A stretch of DNA of 64,000 nt from Gordonia shandongensis DSM 45094 (GCF_000423025.1 NZ_AUHE01000001.1:310001-374000); one strand, 5' to 3'. Shown: positions 44,649 to 53,869, counted from the stretch's first letter. Made by a program: numbers and translations. Notes: generated by a model from the letters alone, not told the origin.

Positions 44649-45347
44649 GTGAAGCGAGCCGAGCGACTACACGCACTGTCCGAGATGCTGCGTCGCAGTG
44701 GGGCACGGGGCGTCTCGGCCGAGCGGTTGGCGCGAGAGTTCGAAGTGTCGGTCCGCACTGTCAAGCGTGACCTCGACGCGTTGGAGAACAGCGGCGCGCC
44801 GATCTGGTCCCGCCCTGGCCCAGGCGGGGGATACGGGCTAGCCAAGGGTGCGACCCTTCCGCCCGTCACCCTGTCCCCGGCGCAGGCCGTGGCGCTCATG
44901 GTGGCGGTCTCCGCCGCGTCAGATGCGCCCTATGCAGATCTGGCAGGGGCCGGGGTCCGGAAGATCATGGACGTCCTCGACCCCAAGACCCGAGCGCAGG
45001 CCGACGAGCTTGCCCACCGGATCTGGGTCAATTCGCTTCCCTCTTCCTCACGCTCCATCCGGTCAGCCATAGAGGAGGCGATGGCAGAGCAAAGAGTGCT
45101 CCGCATTCGCTATACGTCGCGGGAGGGCACCACGACTGCTCGTGACGTCGAACCTGTGCTGTTCGCTTCCACGAGCGGCCGGTGGTATCTAGTCGGATGG
45201 TGCCTCCTGCGCGATGCGATGCGTTGGTTCGCCGTGTCGCGCATCGAGCACGCCGCCGTCACCATGACGGCCTGCAGCGGCCACACCATCCAGGAGGTCG
45301 GGGAGCCCCCGGCGAACGCCAGGCCCATTCATGGCCACGACGAGTGA
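44649..45347 (+). CDS. YafY-type HTH-WYL regulator
   Basis: 232 residues. N-terminal HTH_11 domain (RLHALSEMLRRSGARGVSAE...TVKRDLDALE) and C-terminal WYL domain (RIRYTSREGTTTARDVEPVL, WYLVGWCLLRDAMRWFAVSR). WYL domains bind small ligands. GTG start at 44649. Divergent from the alpha/beta hydrolase, which it probably controls. Confidence 0.88.
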   Translation: MKRAERLHALSEMLRRSGARGVSAERLAREFEVSVRTVKRDLDALENSGAPIWSRPGPGGGYGLAKGATLPPVTLSPAQAVALMVAVSAASDAPYADLAGAGVRKIMDVLDPKTRAQADELAHRIWVNSLPSSSRSIRSAIEEAMAEQRVLRIRYTSREGTTTARDVEPVLFASTSGRWYLVGWCLLRDAMRWFAVSRIEHAAVTMTACSGHTIQEVGEPPANARPIHGHDE

Positions 45348-45354
45348 CTGCCTC

Positions 45355-45376
45355 GATCAATCTCTACGGTCAGTAC
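45355..45376. mobile_element. Inverted copy of the IS481-type end beyond the WYL gene
   Basis: Read on the minus strand: GTACTGACCGTAGAGATTGA, sharing GTACTGACCG and the following TTGATC with the end at 43044. It may bound a roughly 2.3-kb segment with the hydrolase and WYL genes as passengers, or be an isolated remnant. No clear target duplication is visible. Confidence 0.5.
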
Positions 45377-45432
45377 TTCAGCAACCTCTGCCGCACGGGT
45401 GCGGACATGCCGGTGCCCCGGCCTCCTCGTGG

Positions 45433-46968
45433 TTACGAGGCGGTCGGGAACCGGACGTCCGTCCCGTCGATCGGTGGACCGTGGTGTGCCGCGAGGTCGG
45501 CGAGCAGTCGGTACTCGGCATCGGAGACCACGGGCGACGGCGGGTGGGCATCGGGTGGTCGTCGTCGGATCGGGAGATCCGCGTAATGAATCGGATTGGT
45601 GCGTACGGGTCCGTCACGGTCGGCGACCCGCCATCCGACGCGACCGGCCTCGGGCCCGGCTTCGGGACCGAGGACCTCGGTGTCCCACCGCGCCGGACCG
45701 GCGCTGGCCGCACGGTTGTGTCCGCCGCACGCCGCGCCGAGATTGTCGATGTCGGTGGGCCCACCGTGCTGCCAGTCGGGCATGTGGTGTGCCTGCGTCA
45801 TGGAGAACGGTCGATCGCAGCCCGGGGCGGTGCAGCCGCGATCGCGGCCGAACAGAGCCAATCGCTGGGCCCTGCTCGCCAGCCGCCGGCCGCGACCGAA
45901 GTAGAGGATCTGTCGTGAACCCGCGGCGAAGACTTCGAGGTACGGGACGGCGTCGGCCGCGAGGTCGACCAGATCCGCCACCGGAACGCGGGTCCCGGTG
46001 GCCGTGAGCGCGATGCCACAGCCGGCCGCGAGATCGGCGAGATCAGCGGTGATGACCAGCTGGGACGACAGTGAATCCGAGGGGCCCAGCCCGCCGTGCG
46101 CCAAGACGAAGTCGGCGAAGGCCTCGAGTGCATCGTGATTGCGCTGGGCGGGCGAGCGAAGATCTCGATCCGCGGCGGCCTGCAGAACCGCGGGGTCCAG
46201 ACCGGGGGCGTCGGCGGCACCGCGGGGCGAATCGGGATCGTCGGGATTGTTGACGCCGGGCGCCGCCCACGCGGTGAGGATCACGTCGAGTTTGGCGCGC
46301 AGCTGCGGCGTGAGCTCACCGGCGAGCCGCGACATCAGCCGGACGTCCTGCTGTCCCAGCGTGACACTGCGGTTACGGCGCCGATCGCGGTCGTCGGTCT
46401 CCTGCCCGTCGGGGTCGAGGTGGGCGAGCAGGCGAATGCCGACCTTGGTGAGCTGGTCCGGCGACAGCGTGCGTGCCGCCGCGGCCAGGTCGGCCTCGGC
46501 GGCGGCGATCACGTCGCCGGGAACGCGGTCGGGAATCCGGCGCATCACATCGGTGATCACGAGGACGTGTGCGGCGGAGACCTCACCGTCTGCCACGGCA
46601 TCGGCCGCGGTCGGCAGGACGGGATCGAGCAGTTCCCCCTGGAGGTTGGTGAGGCGACCGATCTGCGAGGCCGCCACGGTGCGCCGCTTGACCTCGCCGG
46701 GAGACAGGCGCAACCCGAAGCCGAGGAACTGGGACCGACGGATCCAACCAGCCTTACGGTAGGCGGCCCGGTCGGAGACCGCGGTGATGATCGACGCGTC
46801 GGCGGCCTCGGCTTTGCGGCGTGCGCATTCGACGGTCTCGGCCACCGTGACGAGATCGTCCTCGGTGAGCGAGTCGAGGTTCGCGTCGCGGAGCGCGTCG
46901 GTCACCTGCACCAGGAGGCGAGCGAGGTCGAGCGCATCGTCGGGAAGCGTGGCCGGTTCGGTCGACAT
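45433..46968 (-). CDS. DUF222 / HNH endonuclease-domain protein (13E12-type)
   Basis: Long DUF222 helical domain (LTEDDLVTVAETVECARRKA onwards) then a C-terminal HNH motif: CTAPGCDRPFSMTQAHHMPD, followed by GGPTDIDNLGAACGGHN. This is the 13E12 repeat family, abundant in mycobacteria and Gordonia; its function is unsettled but the HNH residues look intact. I favour the ATG at 46968 (AGGGGGTG upstream) over 47013. The 3' end lies about 55 bases from the IS481-like end at 45355. Confidence 0.87.
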   Translation of the reverse strand: MSTEPATLPDDALDLARLLVQVTDALRDANLDSLTEDDLVTVAETVECARRKAEAADASIITAVSDRAAYRKAGWIRRSQFLGFGLRLSPGEVKRRTVAASQIGRLTNLQGELLDPVLPTAADAVADGEVSAAHVLVITDVMRRIPDRVPGDVIAAAEADLAAAARTLSPDQLTKVGIRLLAHLDPDGQETDDRDRRRNRSVTLGQQDVRLMSRLAGELTPQLRAKLDVILTAWAAPGVNNPDDPDSPRGAADAPGLDPAVLQAAADRDLRSPAQRNHDALEAFADFVLAHGGLGPSDSLSSQLVITADLADLAAGCGIALTATGTRVPVADLVDLAADAVPYLEVFAAGSRQILYFGRGRRLASRAQRLALFGRDRGCTAPGCDRPFSMTQAHHMPDWQHGGPTDIDNLGAACGGHNRAASAGPARWDTEVLGPEAGPEAGRVGWRVADRDGPVRTNPIHYADLPIRRRPPDAHPPSPVVSDAEYRLLADLAAHHGPPIDGTDVRFPTAS

Positions 46969-47130
46969 CGGAAACACCCCCTGAAACCGTTCGTCCATCA
47001 GACGCTCATACATTCGATGTATCTGTGAGTTATATTACTCTGAATTTCTCACGGCGTCCAGAGGGAATCGTTCATGCGTTCGATGTCGACAGGCGGGTCG
47101 AGACGCGGTGATGGGCCGGCCTCCCGAAGA

Positions 47131-48333
47131 TCATTCGCGCAGCGTCGTCGCGAACGCAGCGGCCGAGAGCAGGGTGCAGACCAGGACGACCGTCGCCATG
47201 GGGATCGCACTGGATGCGCCGCCGAGTCCGGCCAGCGGCGGGACGATCGCGCCGATCAGGAACTGCAGGGTGCCCAGCACCGCCGATCCCGATCCCGCCG
47301 TCTCCCGCACCTGGCCGAGCGCCAGGGCGGTCGCATTGCCGGCGGTGAGGCCGAACGACGAGGTGAGGCAGAACATCAGAACCAGCAGCAGCCAGTGCAG
47401 ATCGGGCGCCAGCACGGTCGTCAGCATCATGGCGACGCCGACCGTCACGAGCATGCCGACGCCGATCGCGAGCAGTCGCTGCGGCCGAACCAGCCCGACG
47501 AGCCTGGTGTTGACGGTGCCCGCCATCCCGATGCCGACGGCATTGATCGCGAACAGCAGCGAGAAGACGCCCGGGGAGAAGCCCATCAGATCCTGAATGA
47601 TGAACGGCGACGCCGAGATGTAGGCGAACATCGCGCCGAAACCGACGGAGAAGCACAGCGTGTATCCCAGGTAGCGGCGGTTCTTCAGGACCGTTCCCAC
47701 ATTCCGAGCGATCGCCCCGGCGTGGAAGTCGTGTCGGCGTTCACGCGGCAGACTCTCCGGAACGAAGGCGAGGACAGCGAGCAGCATGAGCACCGCCAGA
47801 CCGGTGAGCACGCCGAAGATGCCGCGCCAGCCGATCGGCCCGATGAGGGCGCCGCCGATCAGCGGGGCCGCCACCGGCGCCGCGCTGGTGATGATCATCA
47901 TGATGCTGAACAGCTTCGCGGCACTGTCGCCCTCGGTCCGGTCGGCGATCACCGCGCGGGCCACCACCACGCCGATCCCGCCGGTCAGTCCCTGAATGAA
48001 ACGGAACGCGACCAGGACCCCGATCGAGGGCGCCACCGCGCACCCGATCCCGGCGACGATGAGCAGCGTCGTCCCCAGGACGAGGGGGCGCCGCCGTCCG
48101 AGACTGTCCGACAGCGGCCCCATCAGCAGCTGTCCCGCGGCCAGGCCGAGCATGAACGTGGTGAGCGTCAGCTGCGCCGCCGCGGGCGAGGTGTGCAGGT
48201 CGGCACCGAGCGCGGGCAGACCCGGCAGGTACATGTCGATGGCCAGCGGCGCGATCGCCGAGAGCAGCGCGAGGGTCGCCAGCATCGGTACGGGGATCGC
48301 CCGTCGCGGTGCCGCCGTGGGAAGCGAAGACAT
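47131..48333 (-). CDS. Bcr/CflA-type MFS multidrug transporter
   Basis: About 400 residues with twelve hydrophobic segments. IAPLAIDMYLPGLPALGADL near the N-terminus is the Bcr/CflA signature, and GPLSDSLGRRRPLVLGTTLL is the MFS loop 2-3 motif. Predicted proton-coupled drug exporter in the plasma membrane. ATG at 48333; a longer frame to 48402 lacks a ribosome site. Divergent from the methyltransferase gene. Confidence 0.9.
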   Translation of the reverse strand: MSSLPTAAPRRAIPVPMLATLALLSAIAPLAIDMYLPGLPALGADLHTSPAAAQLTLTTFMLGLAAGQLLMGPLSDSLGRRRPLVLGTTLLIVAGIGCAVAPSIGVLVAFRFIQGLTGGIGVVVARAVIADRTEGDSAAKLFSIMMIITSAAPVAAPLIGGALIGPIGWRGIFGVLTGLAVLMLLAVLAFVPESLPRERRHDFHAGAIARNVGTVLKNRRYLGYTLCFSVGFGAMFAYISASPFIIQDLMGFSPGVFSLLFAINAVGIGMAGTVNTRLVGLVRPQRLLAIGVGMLVTVGVAMMLTTVLAPDLHWLLLVLMFCLTSSFGLTAGNATALALGQVRETAGSGSAVLGTLQFLIGAIVPPLAGLGGASSAIPMATVVLVCTLLSAAAFATTLRE

Positions 48334-48470
48334 GCCCGCGACGCTACCGCCGACGACATGCGATTCCGGAATCGCCCCGACCCTGGAGCACACGCTGTGC
48401 ACCGCGCATCGTCCCGACGGCCGACCCTCGTCGATTCCGGAAACTTCCGCAGGTCGGTACGCTGCCGAGG

Positions 48471-49601
48471 GTGGACTTCACTGCGCTGCGCCGCGATCCG
48501 GACGTCGGTGGTGCCGATCTGGCGGCGTCCGACGCTGCGGACCGGCTGATCCTCGATGAGGCGTCCGCACTGTTGGCGGCCAGTGCACCGGGCACGGTCG
48601 CGGTGATCGACGACGCCTACGGGGCGTTGGCGCTCGGGGCTGTCGCCGCCGGCGCCGCGGAGGTGCGCAGTCACCAGGATCTCGTCACCGGAGAGCGGGC
48701 GACGGCCCGCAATGCCGACCGGCTCGACGCCCGGGTGACGTCGGTCGCGTTCGGGCCGGGCGCGGTCGCCGGCACCCGGGTGGTGCTCATGCGTCTGCCG
48801 CGCAGCCTCGATCGGTTGGCGCAGACCGCGGCGCTGATCGCCGCGCACGCCGACCCCGCCGTCACCGTGGTCGCGGGCGGCCGGATCAAACACATGACGC
48901 CGACGATGAACGACGTCCTGGGCGACGTCTTCGGTCGCGTCGACGTCAGCCGTGCGCGGCAGAAGTCGCGTGTCCTGTTCGCGCGGTCGCCCGATGCCGA
49001 CGCCGGCGCCGGCGCCCTCGCGTCGTGGCCGCGCAGCGAGCGGCACGATGATCTGGGGCTCACGGTCGTCGCGCACGGCGGCGTGTTCGCGGGGACGCGG
49101 ATCGACGTCGGCACCCGTCTTCTGCTGTCGGTGCTGGGCGATGCCCTCCCCGATGCGACGTCGGCCGTCGACCTCGCGTGCGGCAGCGGTGTGGTGGCCG
49201 CGCAGCTGGCGTGTTCCCGCCCGGAACTCCGCGTCGTGGCCACCGACCGTTCGGCGGCGGCCGTGGCGTCGGCGCGGGCGACCGTCGCCGCCAACGATGT
49301 CGCCGACCGCGTGCGGGTGGTTCAGGCCGACGGATTGGAGACGCTCGGTGCGGCCTCGCAGCAGCTCGTGGTCGTGAATCCGCCGTTCCACTCCGATGCG
49401 GCGCTGTCGACGGGAATCGCCCGGCACCTCTTCGCCGAGGCCGCCCGCACCCTGGTTCCCGGCGGCGAATTGTGGTGCGTCTGGAACTCGCACCTGCGCT
49501 ACCGCCCGGTGGTGGAGACGATCGTCGGGCCGACGCGTCAGATCGCCCGGAACTCGAAGTTCACGGTCACCGCGTCGGTCAGGCGCCCCTCCCCCGCCTG
49601 A
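48471..49601 (+). CDS. Class I SAM-dependent methyltransferase (RsmC/RlmG-like)
   Basis: 376 residues with two Rossmann-like halves. The C-terminal one has AVDLACGSGVVAAQLA (SAM loop, about 235-250) and VVNPPFHSD, the NPPF motif of N-methyltransferases acting on guanine or adenine in rRNA; the N-terminal half is the degenerate copy typical of RsmC/RlmG proteins. Probably methylates ribosomal RNA. GTG at 48471 with CGAGG just upstream. Twelve bases separate its end from the convergent kstR2. Confidence 0.85.
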   Translation: MDFTALRRDPDVGGADLAASDAADRLILDEASALLAASAPGTVAVIDDAYGALALGAVAAGAAEVRSHQDLVTGERATARNADRLDARVTSVAFGPGAVAGTRVVLMRLPRSLDRLAQTAALIAAHADPAVTVVAGGRIKHMTPTMNDVLGDVFGRVDVSRARQKSRVLFARSPDADAGAGALASWPRSERHDDLGLTVVAHGGVFAGTRIDVGTRLLLSVLGDALPDATSAVDLACGSGVVAAQLACSRPELRVVATDRSAAAVASARATVAANDVADRVRVVQADGLETLGAASQQLVVVNPPFHSDAALSTGIARHLFAEAARTLVPGGELWCVWNSHLRYRPVVETIVGPTRQIARNSKFTVTASVRRPSPA

Positions 49602-49613
49602 CTTCGCGGGACG

Positions 49614-50213
49614 CTACCGCGGGAGGATGCCGTCCAACACGATGGACAGGTACTGGTCGGCGATCTGTTCGACGCTCTTGGCACCGCCCGGCCGGTACCA
49701 GCGGACGGCGATCCACACGGTGTCGCGGATGAAGCGGTAGACGAGTTCCACGTCGAGGTCGGCGCGGAAGTCGCCCTCGCGGACGCCGCGGTGCAGAACG
49801 GCCTCCCAGAGGCTGCGGAACTCGACGTTGCGCTCGCCGATGTAGGCGAAACGCTCCTGACCGGCGAGCTGTCGGGCCTCGTTCTGGTAGATCGCGACGG
49901 CGTTGTGGCGGGCGTCGATCGCCTCGAAGGAGGCGATGACCAGGTGGCGCAGGGTGTCGGTGGCGCTCAGGTCGGCGTCGACGATGCCGCGGTAGCGGGT
50001 GAACAGCGAGTCGAGGAAGTCGCGGAGCAGTTCGTCGACCATCGCCTCTTTGGAGTCGAAGTGGTGGTAGAGGCTGCCCGAGAGGATGCCCGCACCGTCG
50101 GCGATGTCGCGCACCGTGGTGGAGCGCAGGCCGCGATCGGCGAACAGTTCGCCGGCGATGCCCAGCAGTTCGTCTCTGCGGCGCGATCCGCCGGTCGATG
50201 CCTTCGACGCCAC
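49614..50213 (-). CDS. kstR2: TetR-family repressor KstR2
   Basis: 199 residues; the DNA-binding part DELLGIAGELFADRGLRSTT and DIADGAGILSGSLYHHFDSK (about 14-60) and the C-terminal blocks VYRFIRDTVWIAVRWYRPGG and QYLSIVLDGILP are nearly those of Rv3557c. KstR2 represses the C/D-ring genes (echA20, ipdABC, fadD3, fadE30, ipdF, fadA6) and is released by HIP-CoA. A matching operator lies in its own promoter at 50246, giving autoregulation. Confidence 0.94.
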   Translation of the reverse strand: MASKASTGGSRRRDELLGIAGELFADRGLRSTTVRDIADGAGILSGSLYHHFDSKEAMVDELLRDFLDSLFTRYRGIVDADLSATDTLRHLVIASFEAIDARHNAVAIYQNEARQLAGQERFAYIGERNVEFRSLWEAVLHRGVREGDFRADLDVELVYRFIRDTVWIAVRWYRPGGAKSVEQIADQYLSIVLDGILPR

Positions 50214-50245
50214 TGCAGTCCTCCTCGTCCGACTCCACCCACCCT

Positions 50246-50263
50246 AACAAGTGCTTGCTTGTT
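50246..50263. promoter_or_regulatory. KstR2 operator upstream of kstR2
   Basis: AACAAGTGCTTGCTTGTT: its first 14 bases match AnCAAGnnCTTGnT exactly, and the full 18 bases form a second palindrome AACAAG-N6-CTTGTT. It lies 33 bases before the kstR2 start. Confidence 0.88.
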
Positions 50264-50310
50264 CGACGAGGCCGCATCGCCGTCGGGGCGCTGCCCCCCG
50301 AACGAGTATC

Positions 50311-50362
50311 GCACCGGCTCGGACCCCGCCGGCATCAGCCGGGACGGGATCGGAACCGGTGC
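50311..50362 (-). terminator. Probable terminator after the aldehyde dehydrogenase gene
   Basis: Imperfect long hairpin: GCACCGG...CCGGC against GCCGG...CCGGTGC, around ATCA, about 50 bases after the stop on the minus strand. Confidence 0.6.
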
Positions 50363-50412
50363 GACAGCCCGATCGAGAATCGATCAGCGGCGGATCGATC
50401 AGGAGTGAATCA

Positions 50413-51927
50413 TCAGCGGCGGCGCTTGGCGACCTTCTTCATCGCCCGGCCGTTGAGGAACCGCCACGCCGTCATCTGCATGTTCGTCAGACGCGTGTCG
50501 CGCTTGCTGAACGGGGCGGTGACGATCTCGGCGAACTTGATCGGCATCGTCGACACCGTGACCGCGCGAGCATGGCTGAAGGTGTTGAAGCCGAACTCAC
50601 CGTGGTAATTGCCCATGCCCGAACGGCCGACACCGCCGAACGGCAACCCCTGAGAGAGCAGGTGCAGCGCGAAGTCGTTGCCGGAGATCGAACCGCTGCG
50701 GGTGTTGTCGGCGACCTTCTTGAGGTTGTCGTTGTCGTCGCCGACCCAGTACAGGGTGAGCGGATGCCCGGCCGAGTTGATCTTGTCGATCGCCTCGGAC
50801 AGCTCGCGGTACGGGTACACGGTCAGGACCGGGCCGAAGACCTCGTCGTCCTCGATCTTCATCCCGGGCTTCACGCCCGTGAGCAGGGTCGGCGGGATCT
50901 TGCGCGCATCCGCGTCGGGGAGGGTCTCGCCGGCCGGGATCACCTGGGTCTTGGTGGCGCCGAGCGACACCGCGTCGTCGATGAGATCGACGATCCGCGT
51001 GTAGTTCTTGTCGTTGACGGTCGACGTGTAGTCGCCGTTGCCGAGGACCGTCGGGAAGTTCTTCTTCCACCGGGCGATCACCTTCTCGGTGAACTCGCCG
51101 ACCTTGGCCTCCGGGACGAACACGTAGTCGGGGCACAGGCACACCTGGCCGCCGTTGATCATGCGGGCGTCGGCCAGGAAGTTGGCCGCCTTGGTGATGT
51201 CGGTGGTCGCATCGACGATCGCCGGGTTCTTACCGCCCAACTCGAGGGTCACCGGGATGAGGTTCTTCGCGGCCTCCTGGGCCACCGACGAACCCACCTC
51301 GGGCGAGCCGGTGAAGAACATGTGGTCGACCTTGAGCTTCGCGAAGTCGGCGCCGCCGCCGTGCTTGCTCGTGATGACGGCCAGCTCCTCGATGGAGAAG
51401 TAGTCCGGCGCCACCCTGGCGATCACGTCGGTGGTCCGGGCCGTGACCGACGACGGACGCATGATCACGCGGTTGCCGGCGGCGAACGCCGACCCCGCGG
51501 GCACGATCGTGAGCTGCAGCGGGAAGTTCCACGGACCCATGATCCCGACGACGCCGAGCGGATCACGGCGCAGACGCTGCTTGTAGCCGAGCAGCCCCTG
51601 GATCTTGGCGACGTTGCTCTCCTTCATCCACTTCTCGGCGCTGTGCCGCTGGTGGGCGAGGTCGATCATGCAGCCGGCGATGTCGGTCGCGACCGACAGG
51701 TCACGCGGCCGCGTGCCGAAGTCGGCGTTCAGCGCCTCCGTGATCTCGGCCTCGTGGTCGAGCAGCATCTGGCACAGCCGGTTGATCCGATCGATGCGGG
51801 TCGTGGCATCCGGGATGCCGTCGCGCAGGAACGCGGCCTTCTGGATCTCGAGCAGTTCTTCCATCGTGTGTGCTTCGGACGACACCTTGTCGCCGGCGCG
51901 CACGGCCACATCTGCAGGCTTGGTCAT
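50413..51927 (-). CDS. Coniferyl-aldehyde-dehydrogenase-like enzyme
   Basis: 504 residues, complete aldehyde dehydrogenase: GIMGPWNFPLQLTIVPAGSA (cofactor), FTGSPEVGSSVAQEAAKNL, LELGGKNPAIVD (general-base Glu) and GQVCLCPDYVFVP with the catalytic Cys near residue 266. PFGGVGRSGMGNYHGEFGF is typical of the class 3/coniferyl group, which takes aromatic or long-chain aldehydes. Own promoter in the 115-base gap upstream. A basic C-terminal tail (MKKVAKRRR) is unusual and may help membrane contact. Confidence 0.88.
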   Translation of the reverse strand: MTKPADVAVRAGDKVSSEAHTMEELLEIQKAAFLRDGIPDATTRIDRINRLCQMLLDHEAEITEALNADFGTRPRDLSVATDIAGCMIDLAHQRHSAEKWMKESNVAKIQGLLGYKQRLRRDPLGVVGIMGPWNFPLQLTIVPAGSAFAAGNRVIMRPSSVTARTTDVIARVAPDYFSIEELAVITSKHGGGADFAKLKVDHMFFTGSPEVGSSVAQEAAKNLIPVTLELGGKNPAIVDATTDITKAANFLADARMINGGQVCLCPDYVFVPEAKVGEFTEKVIARWKKNFPTVLGNGDYTSTVNDKNYTRIVDLIDDAVSLGATKTQVIPAGETLPDADARKIPPTLLTGVKPGMKIEDDEVFGPVLTVYPYRELSEAIDKINSAGHPLTLYWVGDDNDNLKKVADNTRSGSISGNDFALHLLSQGLPFGGVGRSGMGNYHGEFGFNTFSHARAVTVSTMPIKFAEIVTAPFSKRDTRLTNMQMTAWRFLNGRAMKKVAKRRR

Positions 51928-51959
51928 TCGGATCTCCCACTCCCTGAGCTCTCACTGAT

Positions 51960-51976
51960 TGAGACGATTTTTCTCA
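51960..51976. promoter_or_regulatory. Possible operator upstream of the aldehyde dehydrogenase gene
   Basis: TGAGA-CGATTTT-TCTCA: five-base arms in an AT-rich stretch, 33 bases before the start and in the only intergenic space available for its promoter. Tentative. Confidence 0.35.
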
Positions 51977-52042
51977 CTCATCCCAAGTGTACCGGTCGCG
52001 TGGCGCGAATCACAGGGAGCGTCCGCGGGAGATCGCTCGGCG

Positions 52043-53032
52043 TCAGGCGCCGATCGCCCGACCGATCTGCGGCCACGACTTGTGGAGCTGGTCCTGCCAG
52101 TACGGCCACGAGTGGGTGCCGCCGATCGGACGGTCGACGGTCGCCGGGATTCCGAGGCGGGCCAGCTTGCCCGCGAGCTGTTCGGTGCACAGTCGGGTCG
52201 CGGCCTCGATGACGCCGCCGGTGACGATGCGGTCGCCGAGCACCATCGGGTCGGGGACCTCGGCGAGGTTGTCGTGCTCACCGGGGAGACCGGTCGCCGC
52301 GCTGAGGTACAGCGACGTGCCGCGCAGTCCCGCCGCATGGATCACCGGGTCGTTCTTCTTCCACAGCGGACCGCGGAGCTCGCCCCACATGTTGCGGACG
52401 TCGCCGCCGCCGCGGGTCTCCACGACGATGCGCATGAACAGGATTCCGTACTCGCTCGAGGTGCTCGCACATCCGCTGTACGAGCCGACGGCCTTGTAGA
52501 GGCCCTTGTTCTGGATCGCGAGGTTGAGCACCGAGGTCGCCGACGACGAGATGCCGGCGATCGCGTTGGAGCCGGTGGTGTTGTACGTGGTGTCGATGGC
52601 CGACGGCAGCTCGTCGGCCAGGAAGGTGGCCCACTTGTTGACGCCCAGCTTCGGATCGGTCTTGATCCAGTCGGTGTAGTACGAGAACGCGCCCTGCATC
52701 GGGATCACGACGTACACGTTCTTGTTCTCGAAGAACTTCACGACGTCGGTGTTGCGCTGCCAGGTGGCCTTGTCCTCGCCGCCGCCGGCGCCGTTGAGCA
52801 GGTAGAGCACCGGCGCGGGCTTCGAGCGGTCCTTGGGGGTGAGGATCGTCAGCGGGATGTCGCGGCCCATCGCCGCCGAGTGCACCGTGATGTCGGCCTG
52901 CTGCGGTCCCGTCGAGGTCGACGAGACGACTCCCGGCGCCGCCGAGGCGACGGGCGCGGTGAGGCTTGAGACGGCGAGCGCCGCCGAGGCGACGACGGCC
53001 GCGAGGGCGCGACTGGGGCGTGAGCGCTTCAT
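52043..53032 (-). CDS. Antigen 85-fold esterase / mycolyltransferase-like secreted protein
   Basis: 329 residues with a Sec signal peptide (AAVVASAALAVSSLTAPVASA, cleavage near 31). The mature part follows antigen 85: AAMGRDIPLTIL, VLYLLNGAGGGED, YYTDWIKTDP, KWATFLADELPSAID, nucleophile elbow GISSSATSV (Ser about 162), RNMWG, NDP and GGTHSWPYWQDQLHKSW with the catalytic His (about 307). Such enzymes move mycolic acids onto trehalose, arabinogalactan or proteins outside the membrane. The exact acceptor is unknown. Closest in the window to two tiny genes discussed separately. Confidence 0.88.
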   Translation of the reverse strand: MKRSRPSRALAAVVASAALAVSSLTAPVASAAPGVVSSTSTGPQQADITVHSAAMGRDIPLTILTPKDRSKPAPVLYLLNGAGGGEDKATWQRNTDVVKFFENKNVYVVIPMQGAFSYYTDWIKTDPKLGVNKWATFLADELPSAIDTTYNTTGSNAIAGISSSATSVLNLAIQNKGLYKAVGSYSGCASTSSEYGILFMRIVVETRGGGDVRNMWGELRGPLWKKNDPVIHAAGLRGTSLYLSAATGLPGEHDNLAEVPDPMVLGDRIVTGGVIEAATRLCTEQLAGKLARLGIPATVDRPIGGTHSWPYWQDQLHKSWPQIGRAIGA

Positions 53033-53162
53033 GAGCAGGACTCCTCGTGCGGCACGGGCCGCGACATGGTGATCGGGGATGGGGAGGGATTCAGTTGTGG
53101 GGCCGGGCGGTGCCTGTTCGGGCGCCGCATCCGGGCGGTGCGCGTTCGGGTCGGGGCCCGGG

Positions 53163-53813
53163 TCAGCGGGAGCCGGAGAAGACCGGCGGTCGGTCGGAGA
53201 CCAGTCCGTAGAGCGTGGATCCGTCGACGAACTCCACTTCGGCGAAGGGCTCTACGCCCCAGCCGCCGATGTAGACGTCGCGGAGCGATTCGAGTCCGGT
53301 CCAGACGTAGTAGGGGATCTCGTGGTGGATGCAGTACTTCTCCACCGGTTCCATGAGGGCGCGGATGACGCCCGCGTGGCGCCACTCGGGTTCCACGGCG
53401 GCGAAGGTCAGATCGACGGCGTCCGGTGCCGGTGCGTACATCGGCGAGTTCGACCAGAAGTCGACGAGTCTGCGGGCCATGTCCGGTCGGGCGACGAGGT
53501 CGCGGGCGTCGCGTTCCTGATCCGCGGGGTCCGGGGCGGGGCCGTCGACTCCCGGGGGGAGCCAGGCCAGCACACCGATCACCTCGGCGGGGTCCGCCTC
53601 CTCGGGGTCCGCCTGCTCGGGATTCATGACGCCGAGCAGGTGCCCGGAGTCGGCGATCGATCGAAACAGGATGCGGGCCAGGAGGGAACACGCCTCGGGG
53701 TCGGCGACGTGCTCGCCGAGGATCCACCGGTATACGGGGATCTCGGCCAGTGATCGTCCGATCAGACGAAAAGCGCTGGCGAAACGGGGTGCGTCGAGAG
53801 TGTCGACCTTCAT
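53163..53813 (-). CDS. GNAT-like N-acetyltransferase
   Basis: 216 residues of GNAT type: LIGRSLAEIPVYRWILGEHV at the N-terminus, LTFAAVEPEWRHAGVIRALM (acetyl-CoA motif A) and PYYVWTGLESLRDVYIGGWG near the end. An in-frame ATG lies at 53888, but the residues between it and 53813 are encoded by the terminator hairpin of the upstream small gene, so I start at 53813. An ADPEEADPAE segment comes from a 15-bp repeat. Substrate unknown. Confidence 0.75.
   Translation of the reverse strand: MKVDTLDAPRFASAFRLIGRSLAEIPVYRWILGEHVADPEACSLLARILFRSIADSGHLLGVMNPEQADPEEADPAEVIGVLAWLPPGVDGPAPDPADQERDARDLVARPDMARRLVDFWSNSPMYAPAPDAVDLTFAAVEPEWRHAGVIRALMEPVEKYCIHHEIPYYVWTGLESLRDVYIGGWGVEPFAEVEFVDGSTLYGLVSDRPPVFSGSR
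53583..53627. repeat. 15-bp repeat inside the GNAT gene
   Basis: CTCGGCGGGGTCCGC at 53583 and CTCCTCGGGGTCCGC at 53598, with a decayed third unit; encodes ADPEE/ADPAE. Confidence 0.7.
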
Positions 53814-53832
53814 CGGGCTGCTACCGTCCCAG

Positions 53833-53869
53833 AGCGGACCGCGGCGCTCGCAGCGCGCCGCGGCCCGCT
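53833..53869 (-). terminator. Terminator of the first small gene
   Basis: 15-base arms AGCGGACCGCGGCGC/GCGCCGCGGCCCGCT with one G:U pair on the minus strand and the loop GCTGCGA, 50 bases after the small gene stop. The loop is the same as in the terminator of the second small gene. Confidence 0.8.

Noticed and set aside
43044-45376. Claim of a functional composite transposon
   Set aside because: Transposase is deleted and frameshifted, the second end is imperfect and no clear target duplication was found.
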